DNA of 45,174 bases, from NCBI GenBank assembly GCA_019414545.1, contig DXLV01000006.1:23484-68657 (forward strand), read 5' to 3'. The number at the start of each line of letters is the position of its first letter. Position 1 is the first letter of the stretch. The DNA comes from Collinsella sp. (lineage in GTDB: Bacteria; Actinomycetota; Coriobacteriia; Coriobacteriales; Coriobacteriaceae). The translations under genes and the position numbers were made by a program. Positions 22,841 through 30,466 of this stretch are shown piece after piece. Below the pieces are notes generated by a model. The model was given only the letters and a program-made list of their open reading frames with translations. It was not told the DNA's origin and made no database searches.

Positions 22841-23989
22841 ATGAAAGGCATCAATCGTCTGGCCTCCTTTATCAAGGCCGACCACCGTTATGTGTACCTG
22901 GGCACGAGCGTTATCGCGGCGCTCGGCTTGGCATTTAGCCAGCGCAACCCCACGCCGCTGAGCTTTTTGGCGCCCACCGGCATCTTCCAGGATTGCCTTT
23001 GGGCGATTCTTTGGGCCTGGATCGTCGTGTCGGCGGCAGCGCTCGTCACCAAGGTTATGCACTGGAGCGACTATCGCGAAAAGTCACCGTTTGCATCCGA
23101 GCGTTTCCGTCGCGGCGCGCGCCTGGGCAGCTATGTCGTGGTCGTCATCGCGGCGATCTTCTTTGTCGACCGCTGCGTCATGTCGTTTATCGATCTGGTG
23201 CAGGTGAGCATTGTCTCGGATTCCAACCCCAGCGACTTTTTGTCGAGCTTGGTCTACATGACCTACAAGAGCGGCGACTTCTTCATCCGTGGCATCGAGA
23301 TCACCATCGCGCTTGCCACCTTCGGCACCGTCATCGCATTCTTCCTGGCGCTGCTCTTTGTGTTCCTGCGTATTCAGACCTTCGACCGCGTAGACAACGA
23401 CCTGGTGCGCTTCTTTAAGAGCATCGGCCGCGGCTTTGCGACCGTCTACTCCACCATCGTGCGCGGCACGCCCATGATGGTCCAGGGCCTGCTCATCTAT
23501 TACGCGGGCTTCACCGTTTTGCGCGGCATGGGCTTCGAGACTGCCCAGGCCAACCAGATTTGGAGTACCTTCACCGCCGGCCTCGTTACCATCTCGCTCA
23601 ACTCCACCGCCTACATGATGGAGGTCCTGCGCGGCGGCATCGAGTCCATCGATCCCGGCCAGGCCGAGGCAGCGCGCTCGCTGGGGCTTTCGCAGTGGCA
23701 GGCTATGCGCAAGGTCGTGTTCCCCCAGGGCATTAAAAACGCGATTCCGGCGCTCACCAACGAGCTCATCATTAACATCAAGGATTCGTCGGTGCTCTCG
23801 GTCATCGGCGTGTTCGACCTCATGTATGCCACCACCACCGTCGCCGGCGTGTACTACCGCCAGATGGAGGTCTACTGCGTGGCGCTCGTGGTCTACCTGA
23901 TCCTGACGCTCGTGGCGAGCCGCCTGCTCGAGGCCTTTGGCAAAAAGCTCGGCGCCGAGGCTCCTGCCACGCTGCCCAGCTCTAACTAG
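22841..23989 (+). CDS. Amino-acid ABC transporter permease
   Basis: 382 residues. The C-terminal 230 residues are a HisMQ-type permease with the EAA loop AEAARSLGLSQWQAMRKVVF that docks the ATPase. The N-terminal 140 residues add extra hydrophobic segments beyond the usual permease of about 220 residues. The gene starts 9 nt after the binding protein and ends 22 nt before the ATPase, so all three are one operon. AGGGAGG precedes the ATG. A single permease gene implies a homodimeric channel. Confidence 0.92.
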   Translation: MKGINRLASFIKADHRYVYLGTSVIAALGLAFSQRNPTPLSFLAPTGIFQDCLWAILWAWIVVSAAALVTKVMHWSDYREKSPFASERFRRGARLGSYVVVVIAAIFFVDRCVMSFIDLVQVSIVSDSNPSDFLSSLVYMTYKSGDFFIRGIEITIALATFGTVIAFFLALLFVFLRIQTFDRVDNDLVRFFKSIGRGFATVYSTIVRGTPMMVQGLLIYYAGFTVLRGMGFETAQANQIWSTFTAGLVTISLNSTAYMMEVLRGGIESIDPGQAEAARSLGLSQWQAMRKVVFPQGIKNAIPALTNELIINIKDSSVLSVIGVFDLMYATTTVAGVYYRQMEVYCVALVVYLILTLVASRLLEAFGKKLGAEAPATLPSSN

Positions 23990-24011
23990 GCTTAAGACGA
24001 GGAGAATCATC

Positions 24012-24797
24012 ATGGCAGATACCGCCACTACCGGCACCGCGGCCGCCGCACAAACTAAAGAGTCACTCATCCGCGTCGAGGGCCTGCGCAAGAGCTTCGG
24101 CTCGCTCGAGGTGCTCAAGGGTATCGACTTGTCCGTCAATCCCGGCGAGGTCGTCACCATCATCGGTGCTTCGGGTTCGGGCAAATCGACCTTTCTGCGC
24201 TGCCTCAACCTGCTCGAGACCCCGGACGCGGGCCACATCTGGTTCCACGGCCAGGACCTTACGGCCGAGCGCTGCAATATCAATAAACTCCGCGAGGACA
24301 TCGGCATGGTGTTCCAGGGCTTTAACCTGTTCAACAACATGGATGTGCTCGACAACTGCACGCTCGCGCCCGTCACGCTCAAAAAGATGAGCAAGGCCGA
24401 GGCCGAGAAGGTCGCGATGGAGCATCTGGCGAGCGTGGGACTCGAAAAGTTCGCGCACGCCGCCGTGGGTCGCCTGTCCGGTGGCCAAAAGCAGCGCGTG
24501 GCCATCGCTCGCGCCCTGTGCATGAGTCCGCAGATCATGCTGTTCGACGAGCCGACTTCGGCACTCGACCCCGAGATCGTGGGCGAGGTGCTCGAGGTCA
24601 TGCGCAAGCTCGCGGCCGACGGCATGACCATGGTTGTCGTCACGCACGAGATGGCCTTTGCCCGCACGGTGTCCGACCGCGTGGTCTTTATGGACAAGGG
24701 CGTGGTGCTCGAGGACGCCGCGCCGGCCGAGCTCTTTGGCAACCCCAAACATCAGCGCACTCGCGAGTTCCTCTCTCGCTATCTCGAGGACAAATAA
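24012..24797 (+). CDS. Amino-acid ABC transporter ATP-binding protein
   Basis: 261 residues from the ATG at 24012 (GAGGAG upstream). Walker A GASGSGKST, signature LSGGQKQR, Walker B MLFDEPTSALDPE and switch VTHEMAFA are all consensus. The family is the GlnQ/HisP type. About 20 low-complexity Ala/Thr residues precede the first strand. It powers uptake together with the upstream permease and lipoprotein. A GC-rich imperfect hairpin (24825-24845) followed by TTTG lies before the next gene and may reduce read-through. Confidence 0.95.
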   Translation: MADTATTGTAAAAQTKESLIRVEGLRKSFGSLEVLKGIDLSVNPGEVVTIIGASGSGKSTFLRCLNLLETPDAGHIWFHGQDLTAERCNINKLREDIGMVFQGFNLFNNMDVLDNCTLAPVTLKKMSKAEAEKVAMEHLASVGLEKFAHAAVGRLSGGQKQRVAIARALCMSPQIMLFDEPTSALDPEIVGEVLEVMRKLAADGMTMVVVTHEMAFARTVSDRVVFMDKGVVLEDAAPAELFGNPKHQRTREFLSRYLEDK

Positions 24798-24868
24798 CCG
24801 GCGCAAACGCCTGCGTTGCAGGGCCGCTCCCGTGGGGCGGCCTTTGTCGTCACAATCGAAAGGATGTC

Positions 24869-26284
24869 ATGGCCGAGGTTTGGCGCTTCTTTGCGCATGA
24901 GGACGATTTTGCCGATATGGACGAGGCCGGCGCGTGCGAGCGCTTGGGCCGCGTGCTGTCGTTTCCGACCATCTCGAGCATGGATGCCGAGGCGGTGGAC
25001 TGGCAGCCCTTCGACGACCTGCGCGCCTATATGCAACAGGCCTGGCCGCGCGTGTTTGCGGCGGGCGAGGTCGAGCTTATCGACCACTCGCTGTTGGTGA
25101 CGCTTGGCGGTTCCGACTCCGCCCTCAAACCCGTCATGCTCATGGGCCACATGGACGTGGTCCCCGTGGTGCCGGGTACCGAGGCCGACTGGACGCACGC
25201 CCCCTTTAGCGGACAGGTGGACGACACCTACATTTGGGGTCGCGGCGCTATCGACATGAAGGATCAGGTCGCAGGCATTCTCGAGGCGGTTGAGTATGCG
25301 TTGGCGCACGGCTGGGAGCACAAGCGTTCGCTGTTGCTCGCCTTTGGCCAGGACGAGGAAACCACGCAGTACGGCGCTGGAGCTATCGGCCGCGTGCTCG
25401 AGGAGCGCGGTGTTGAACTTGAATATCTGATCGACGAGGGTGACTACCGTATTGTTTCGGCTGCCGAGTACAACGCGGGCGAGGGTTGGCTCATGCACGC
25501 CGACCTGGCTGAGAAGGGTTATGCCGACATTGTGCTCAAGACAAAGAGCGCGGGTGGGCATTCTTCCAACCCCTACGGCGGCACGTCGCTCGAGGTGTTG
25601 AGCCGTGCCATCACCGCAATCTGCGATATCGAGTGGCCGACGCGCGTGACCGATCTGCTTGCCGCGCAGCTTGTCGAGCTGGGGCTCTACACGGCGGATG
25701 AGATTGCCGCCAACGGGGATGCCATCGTGCGCGAGTGCCTCGCCAGCAAAAAACTCTACCCGCTCGTGACCACTACCTGCGCGCCCACGCAGATCGAGGG
25801 CGGCAGCGCTGGCGCTAACGTGATGCCACAGGATATGTGGGCCAACATTAACTTTCGCATGCTCGAGGGCACGAGCGTGGCCGACGTTGTGGCGCGCTGC
25901 CGTGAGGCGGTTGCCGGGGCGGACCTTGCCGGTCGTGTCGAAGTGGAGCTGGGCCCCGGCAGCTCCGAGCCCTCGCCGTCCCCGCGCATCGGTGGTCCCG
26001 GCCTCGAGGCGGTTCGCTCCATCGCCGCCCGCTATTTCCGCGATCCAAAGGGGACGGAGGAAAACGGATCATCCGAGCCGTTGGCGATTGTCCCCTCGAC
26101 CGTGATCGGCGCGACCGACGCTGCCAACTACCAGCACATTTGCTCCGAATGCATTCGTTTTTCGGCGTTTGTGGTCGACGATGACGAGTGCGACCGCGGC
26201 GTCCACGGCACCAACGAGCGCATCACCCGCCGCGCCTACCTCCAGGGTGTTCGCTTCCTCATCGCCCTGCTTCAAACGCTCTAG
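24869..26284 (+). CDS. M20 family metallopeptidase (carboxypeptidase/dipeptidase)
   Basis: 471 residues from the ATG at 24869 (AAAGGA upstream). The dinuclear zinc site is visible: MGHMDVVPV (H94, D96), GRGAIDMKDQ (D129) and FGQDEETTQYGAG (E163, E164). The dimerisation lid begins with SAGGHSSNPYGGTSLEVL, and a late GATDAANYQHICSECIRFSA supplies another metal-binding region. The overall pattern resembles PM20D1/carboxypeptidase S-like enzymes. It is downstream of the amino-acid importer and may release amino acids from imported N-acyl or peptide substrates. The frame is open further upstream but overlaps the ATPase and is not used. Confidence 0.88.
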   Translation: MAEVWRFFAHEDDFADMDEAGACERLGRVLSFPTISSMDAEAVDWQPFDDLRAYMQQAWPRVFAAGEVELIDHSLLVTLGGSDSALKPVMLMGHMDVVPVVPGTEADWTHAPFSGQVDDTYIWGRGAIDMKDQVAGILEAVEYALAHGWEHKRSLLLAFGQDEETTQYGAGAIGRVLEERGVELEYLIDEGDYRIVSAAEYNAGEGWLMHADLAEKGYADIVLKTKSAGGHSSNPYGGTSLEVLSRAITAICDIEWPTRVTDLLAAQLVELGLYTADEIAANGDAIVRECLASKKLYPLVTTTCAPTQIEGGSAGANVMPQDMWANINFRMLEGTSVADVVARCREAVAGADLAGRVEVELGPGSSEPSPSPRIGGPGLEAVRSIAARYFRDPKGTEENGSSEPLAIVPSTVIGATDAANYQHICSECIRFSAFVVDDDECDRGVHGTNERITRRAYLQGVRFLIALLQTL

Positions 26285-26285
26285 A

Positions 26286-26368
26286 ATGTGACAAAGCGAC
26301 AGTCTCTTTGTTAGCCGTTGGGGACGCTCTTAAACGACTAGCCGTTAAGGAACGTCCCCAACGGCTAC
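26286..26368. repeat. Repeat cluster: TGTGACAAAG palindrome and inverted GGGGACG pair
   Basis: AATGTGACAAAGCGAC / GTCTCTTTGTTA (about 26285-26313) abuts the M20 stop codon. It is followed by TAGCCGTTGGGGACG (26313-26327) and its inverted partner CGTCCCCAACGGCTA (26353-26367), a perfect 15-bp palindrome with a 25-nt spacer. The remainder of the interval to 26575 holds only a 10-codon frame (26462-26494) and the prfA ribosome-binding site AAAGGAG. Confidence 0.75.
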
Positions 26369-26575
26369 GTCCACTCATTCCGTGCGGGTTATATGCAGGT
26401 TTGCCTGCGCACGCTATCATGTATGGGTTAGACCGCAACTATGTACCCCGTACGCGAAGGGATGCGCATGTATCTGAAGATCGACATGCTCTAGCTGGAC
26501 TTACCCCCGCAATGGCGCCGTGCGCCCCATCAATTCTGCCGATTTTCACCTTCACGCATATAAAGGAGTCCCGTC

Positions 26576-27643
26576 ATGCGCGACAAGCTCGAAAAGATCA
26601 TCAAGGCCTACGAGGAGCTCGAGAAAAAGCTTTCCGACCCGGCCGTCGCCTCCGATATCAAGGAGTTCACGCGTCTCAACAAGGAGTACGCGCACCAGTC
26701 CGACCTCATCGCTGCCTCGCGCGAGTACATCGGCGCGCTCGATGACATCGAGGCCGCCAAGGAAATGCTCCACGATACTACCGATGCCGATGAGAAGGAG
26801 ATGCTCCAGATGGACATCTCCGAAAACGAGGCCAAGCTTCCCCAGCTCGAGGAAGACATTAAGTACATGCTCATCCCGAGCGACCCCAACGACGACAAGA
26901 ACACCATCGTCGAGATTCGCTCCGCCGCTGGTGGCGACGAGGCGGCCATCTTTGCCGGCGATCTGTACAAGATGTATCAGCGCTTCTGCGAGTCGCGCGG
27001 CTGGAAGACCACCGTGCTCGACTCCAGCCCCAGCGAGGCCGGCGGCTTTAAGTCCATCGAGTTCAAGGTCGAGGGCGACCGCGTCTACTCCGTCATGAAG
27101 TTCGAGTCCGGCGTGCACCGCGTCCAGCGCGTTCCCAAGACCGAGTCCCAGGGCCGTATCCAGACCTCCACGGCGACCGTCGCCGTACTTCCCGAGGCCG
27201 AGGAGATCGACGTCCAGATCAACCAGTCCGACCTGCGTATCGACACCTACTGCGCCTCCGGTCCTGGCGGTCAGTGCGTTAACACCACTTATTCCGCCGT
27301 GCGCATCACCCACCTGCCCACCAACACCGTGGTGCAGTCGCAGGAACAGCGCTCCCAGATCCAGAACCGCGAAGTCTGCATGCAGATGCTGCGCGCCCGT
27401 CTGTACGAGATGGAGCTCGAGAAGCAGCAGGCGGAGCTCGGTGCCGAGCGCCAGAGCCAGATCGGCCACGGCAACCGTTCCGAGAAGATCCGTACCTACA
27501 ACCAGCCCCAGGACCGCGTGACCGATCACCGCATCGGCTTCAACTCCACCTACAACGGCGTCCTCCTGGGCGACCAGCTCGGCACCGTCATCGAGGCGCT
27601 CGCCGCCGCCGAGCGAGCCGAGAAGCTGGCTCAGGCTGTTTAG
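26576..27643 (+). CDS. prfA: Peptide chain release factor 1
   Basis: 355 residues, normal for RF1, which releases finished peptides at UAA/UAG on the ribosome. The codon-recognition region reads RVPKTESQGRIQTS (PxT motif as PKT). The catalytic loop is GPGGQCVNTTYSAVRITH with GGQ at 231-233. The glutamine is the usual target of PrmC, encoded 727 nt downstream. Two residues near the loop are unusual: C234 where H or S is common, and Y where NTTDSA usually has D. AAAGGAG precedes the ATG. Element copy C begins 3 nt after the stop. Confidence 0.97.
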   Translation: MRDKLEKIIKAYEELEKKLSDPAVASDIKEFTRLNKEYAHQSDLIAASREYIGALDDIEAAKEMLHDTTDADEKEMLQMDISENEAKLPQLEEDIKYMLIPSDPNDDKNTIVEIRSAAGGDEAAIFAGDLYKMYQRFCESRGWKTTVLDSSPSEAGGFKSIEFKVEGDRVYSVMKFESGVHRVQRVPKTESQGRIQTSTATVAVLPEAEEIDVQINQSDLRIDTYCASGPGGQCVNTTYSAVRITHLPTNTVVQSQEQRSQIQNREVCMQMLRARLYEMELEKQQAELGAERQSQIGHGNRSEKIRTYNQPQDRVTDHRIGFNSTYNGVLLGDQLGTVIEALAAAERAEKLAQAV

Positions 27644-27646
27644 TAG

Positions 27647-27793
27647 GTTACGCGGTTTTACCAAACCGCGTAACGACTCGACGCTGCAAACGCCCCTAAG
27701 CGGCAATCTGACGTTCAATCGTCGGTCGCGTACCGAAGTACGCTTCCCTCCTCTTTCACGTCACCTTGCTCGCTTAGGGGCGTTTTCGCTGAC
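27647..27793 (+). repeat. 147-nt three-hairpin element, copy C
   Basis: P1: GTTACGCGGTTT (27647-27658), loop TACC, AAACCGCGTAAC (27663-27674). Linker GACTCGACGCTGC. P2: AAACGCCCCTAAGCG (27688-27702) pairs perfectly with 27771-27785; GGCAATCTG follows the left arm. P3 has diverged most: GCGTAC, loop CGAA, GTACGC (27728-27743). It ends TCGCTGAC and is followed by AACCTGCGG, as after copy D. It sits in the prfA 3' untranslated region. Confidence 0.82.
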
Positions 27794-28369
27794 TTATGCT
27801 TAACCTGCGGCGCCTTAGAGGTGGTCATTGGGGACGTACTTAAATGGCTAGTCAACTTGTTCGTTCCGGAGGTCGCTCGCTGTCCGTCCTCTACCTGCGG
27901 CGTTGCCTTGCTCCGGATGCGGTATGCTCAACCTGCGGGGTTTCCAAGGTAGTCATTGGGGACGTTCTTAAATGACTAGGTTGGGTAAATTGCTTTTCAA
28001 ATTTATTTAATTTGGTTTGTTAGAAATTAAGCTATTTACCTGCTTAAAGCAATTAACGGTATGCATCTGCAATTGAAAATATTGCTCGAAAATACGTCCA
28101 AGAAGTCGCGGGGCCCTTTTTTGTGCGTCGCGTGTCAAGCGATGTGGCAAGTTCTTGGTTAGATATTGGTCAGTTTTGGGGCAACCTTGCCAAAAACTTG
28201 ACGGATGCAGATTTAGACGTCGACGAATGAACACTTCAGGTGGGCTCCAAGCAAAAATCTGGGCTGATTCTCGATAATCGCCTTCAATCGTCCCTTGCCA
28301 AGCGCTGGCCTCGCTTACAATCTGCTCCGACATTCGCGCGCCGCCCGGCGCTTAAGAGGGGAGGACCCC
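27794..28369. other. Gene-free interval: 128-bp imperfect duplication and AT-rich stretch
   Basis: Between element copy C and prmC no convincing gene is seen. 27795-27852 and 27923-27980 are imperfect copies 128 bp apart, each containing AACCTGCGG and GTCATTGGGGACGT. Between them, 27852-27881 resembles the right half of the three-hairpin element. From about 27980 to 28290 the sequence is clearly AT-richer than its surroundings. A minus-strand open frame of 108 codons (28007-28333) has no recognisable family and was not called. Confidence 0.6.
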
Positions 28370-29620
28370 ATGGCAAACGAGATCTGGACCATCAAGCGTT
28401 GTCTCGAGTGGACCAAGGAGCACCTGGCCGAGCGCGGCGAGGAGCACCCCCGTCTTTCTGCCGAGTGGCTGCTGTGCGCCGCCACGGGCCTGGCGCGCAT
28501 TGACCTATATATGCGTATGGACGAGACGCTTAACGCGGCCCAGCTCGAGACCATGCATGCGGCCGTCGTTCGTCGCGCCAAAGGCGAGCCGCTACAGTAC
28601 ATCACCGGCAGCACGCAGTTTCGCATGATTGACGTCGCGTGCGCTCCCGGTGTGCTCATTCCGCGCCCCGAAACCGAGATGCTCGTCGAGGAAGTCCTCA
28701 ATTATCTGGATGCCGAGGTGCTGAGCCCCGAGGCTGCTGCCCGCCAGCGTGTTGAGCTGCCTTGGAACGATGAGGTCGAAGAGGCCCGCAAAGCCGAGGC
28801 CGCGCTGGCAGACGAGCGCGCGACCGCCGAGCGCCGTGCCGCTAACCTGACGGCTGCCGATGAGGCGGCGCTAGGCAGCGACGTGCTGGGTAGCCGTGCC
28901 TATGCCGAGGAACTGGCCGACCGCGAGGCCGAGGAAGCCGCCGCACAGGCAGCGGAAGCCGAGACTGCGGAAGCTGCTGAGCCCGAGCTCGACGAATACG
29001 GCATCGCCATCGAGGGTGCCGACCAGGAGACGGTTTCAGCTCAGGATGCCGCTGCGCCTGCCCCAGCCGAGCCCCGCACTGCTCGCGTTCTCGAGGTCGG
29101 CTGCGGCACGGGCTGCATCTCGCTCTCTCTTGCTTGGGAGCGCCGCGGCCACGTTACCTGCACCGCTACCGATATTGAGCCGCGCGCCATCGACCTTGCT
29201 ACCAAAAACCGCGATGCGCTTGGCCTCACGTCCGATGAGGTCGCCTTCAGCCTCACGAACCTGGTGAGCTCCATTCCCCGTGAAGAGTGGGGCACCTTTG
29301 ACGTACTCGTCTCCAACCCGCCCTACATCCCCACCGATGTCATGCGCTCGCTGCCGCACGAGGTCAAGGACTTTGAGCCCGATCTGGCGCTCGAGGGTGG
29401 CGCCGACGGCCTCGATATCTTCCGTCGCCTGCTCAACGCGGCGCCCTACATGTTGCGCGCCGGCGGCCTCTTTGCCTGCGAGCTCTACGAGGGCGCGCTC
29501 GACGCTGCGGCCGAGCTCTGCCGCCAAGCGGGTCTGTCGGACGTGCGCATCGTCCACGACCTCACCGATCGCCCCCGCATCGTCCGAGCCATCGTCACCG
29601 AGCCCAAACAGCGCCAGTAA
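28370..29620 (+). CDS. prmC: Release factor glutamine methyltransferase with large insertion
   Basis: 416 residues from the ATG at 28370 (GAGGGGAGG upstream); PrmC is usually about 280. Residues 1-110 are the PrmC N-terminal helical domain, ending with the conserved GVLIPRPETEMLVEEVL. The methyltransferase domain restarts at about 237 with RVLEVGCGTGCISLSLAW and has the substrate motif NPPY (316-319). Between them, residues 113-236 are an Ala/Glu-rich insertion that looks disordered or helical. It methylates the GGQ glutamine of RF1/RF2 using S-adenosylmethionine. prfA-prmC adjacency is classical. The insertion keeps the frame and both domains look intact. Confidence 0.95.
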   Translation: MANEIWTIKRCLEWTKEHLAERGEEHPRLSAEWLLCAATGLARIDLYMRMDETLNAAQLETMHAAVVRRAKGEPLQYITGSTQFRMIDVACAPGVLIPRPETEMLVEEVLNYLDAEVLSPEAAARQRVELPWNDEVEEARKAEAALADERATAERRAANLTAADEAALGSDVLGSRAYAEELADREAEEAAAQAAEAETAEAAEPELDEYGIAIEGADQETVSAQDAAAPAPAEPRTARVLEVGCGTGCISLSLAWERRGHVTCTATDIEPRAIDLATKNRDALGLTSDEVAFSLTNLVSSIPREEWGTFDVLVSNPPYIPTDVMRSLPHEVKDFEPDLALEGGADGLDIFRRLLNAAPYMLRAGGLFACELYEGALDAAAELCRQAGLSDVRIVHDLTDRPRIVRAIVTEPKQRQ

Positions 29621-29634
29621 TATTTATTAACTGG

Positions 29635-29663
29635 TTAGCAAAAATTATAAATTAGTTTATAAT
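29635..29663 (+). promoter_or_regulatory. hicAB promoter with overlapping perfect palindrome
   Basis: TTAGCA (29635-29640), a 17-nt spacer and TATAAT (29658-29663) form a strong promoter. The perfect inverted repeat ATTATAAA-TTAG-TTTATAAT (29644-29663) ends on the -10 box. HicB antitoxins commonly autorepress at such palindromes. The AT-rich composition contrasts with the surrounding high-GC DNA. Confidence 0.65.
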
Positions 29664-29688
29664 TAGGACGGCTGAAAGAGGTCGGCCC

Positions 29689-29874
29689 ATGCAACCTCCT
29701 ACCTTTCGGGAAATCATTGCCCTACTCAAGCACGATGGATTCGTGAAGGTCGCGCAAGTCGGTAGTCATGCTAAGTATGTTTCTGGTGACCGTGTTGTCA
29801 CCGTGAACGGCTCTGGTGGTGATCGACCAAAGAAGGGCACGTGGGCAAGTATTCGTCGCCAAGCTGGATGGTAG
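29689..29874 (+). CDS. hicA: HicA family mRNA interferase toxin
   Basis: A 61-residue basic protein: TFREIIALLKHDGFVKVAQV, then GSHAKYVS with the catalytic-site histidine, and DRPKKGTWASIRRQAGW at the end. This is the double-stranded-RNA-binding-like HicA/YcfA fold, which cleaves mRNA when free of its antitoxin. The length is normal. AAAGAGG upstream supports the start. The antitoxin gene begins 11 nt downstream. Confidence 0.9.
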   Translation: MQPPTFREIIALLKHDGFVKVAQVGSHAKYVSGDRVVTVNGSGGDRPKKGTWASIRRQAGW

Positions 29875-29885
29875 TTGGAGGCAAA

Positions 29886-30332
29886 ATGAGGCAGCGATTT
29901 ACCTATGACTGCGTTCTCATAAAAGAAGACGACGGTTACTGCGCTAGCTTCCCGCAGATTCCCGGCGCCTTTGCCGATGGCGATACGCGCGAAGAAGCGA
30001 TTGCCCATGCTACCGAGGCACTGATGGCGTTTTTGGCCGACGACCTCAACAACGGTTTGACTCCGGCAGGGTACGAACGCTCGGCCGAGGTCGTGGCCCT
30101 TTCAGTCGAAATCGACCACGAGGACGCTCGGGAAGCGGCGTGCCGAACATTTAAAGACGCAGCGCTGGACCTCAAAGTCTCCGCTCCGCGGATTACCGCG
30201 CTGGTCAAAGCCGGAAAGCTCGATGTTGAACTCGTCGACGGCCGTCGGATGATAACGATAGACAGCATCGAGCGCTACGCCGCCCAAGAACGCCACGCCG
30301 GCAGGCCAAAGAAGTTCGTCGCAGTCCAATAA
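29886..30332 (+). CDS. hicB: HicB family antitoxin with C-terminal DNA-binding domain
   Basis: 148 residues from the ATG at 29886, preceded by TTGGAGG. The N-terminal half is the HicB fold (DCVLIKEDDGYCASFPQIPG, then ADGDTREEAIAHATEAL) that binds and blocks HicA. The C-terminal half, ISAPRITALVKAGKLDVELV-like through MITIDSIERYAAQ, resembles an excisionase/MerR-like HTH, so it can bind the palindrome at the hicAB promoter. The pair sits between prmC and tsaC, genes often kept close, which suggests insertion into a housekeeping cluster. Confidence 0.9.
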   Translation: MRQRFTYDCVLIKEDDGYCASFPQIPGAFADGDTREEAIAHATEALMAFLADDLNNGLTPAGYERSAEVVALSVEIDHEDAREAACRTFKDAALDLKVSAPRITALVKAGKLDVELVDGRRMITIDSIERYAAQERHAGRPKKFVAVQ

Positions 30333-30466
30333 CCCCCTCACTTTCACCGACTACTAGAGCCGCTCACCAAACCAACATGCGCTCTGGGCAAATAGGTTGA
30401 ACGTTTCGTGCGAGAATGCCCCACAGTAAACAAACTTGCACCAGAGCGTAAGGGGCTGGCATACAC

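Noticed and set aside
26462..26494. Ten-codon frame upstream of prfA as a leader peptide
   Set aside because: No ribosome-binding site or attenuator hairpin is associated with it; short frames like this arise by chance.
28007..28333. 108-codon minus-strand frame in the AT-rich island
   Set aside because: No recognisable family, no convincing ribosome-binding site and its 5' part overlaps the likely prmC control region. Left as unassigned.
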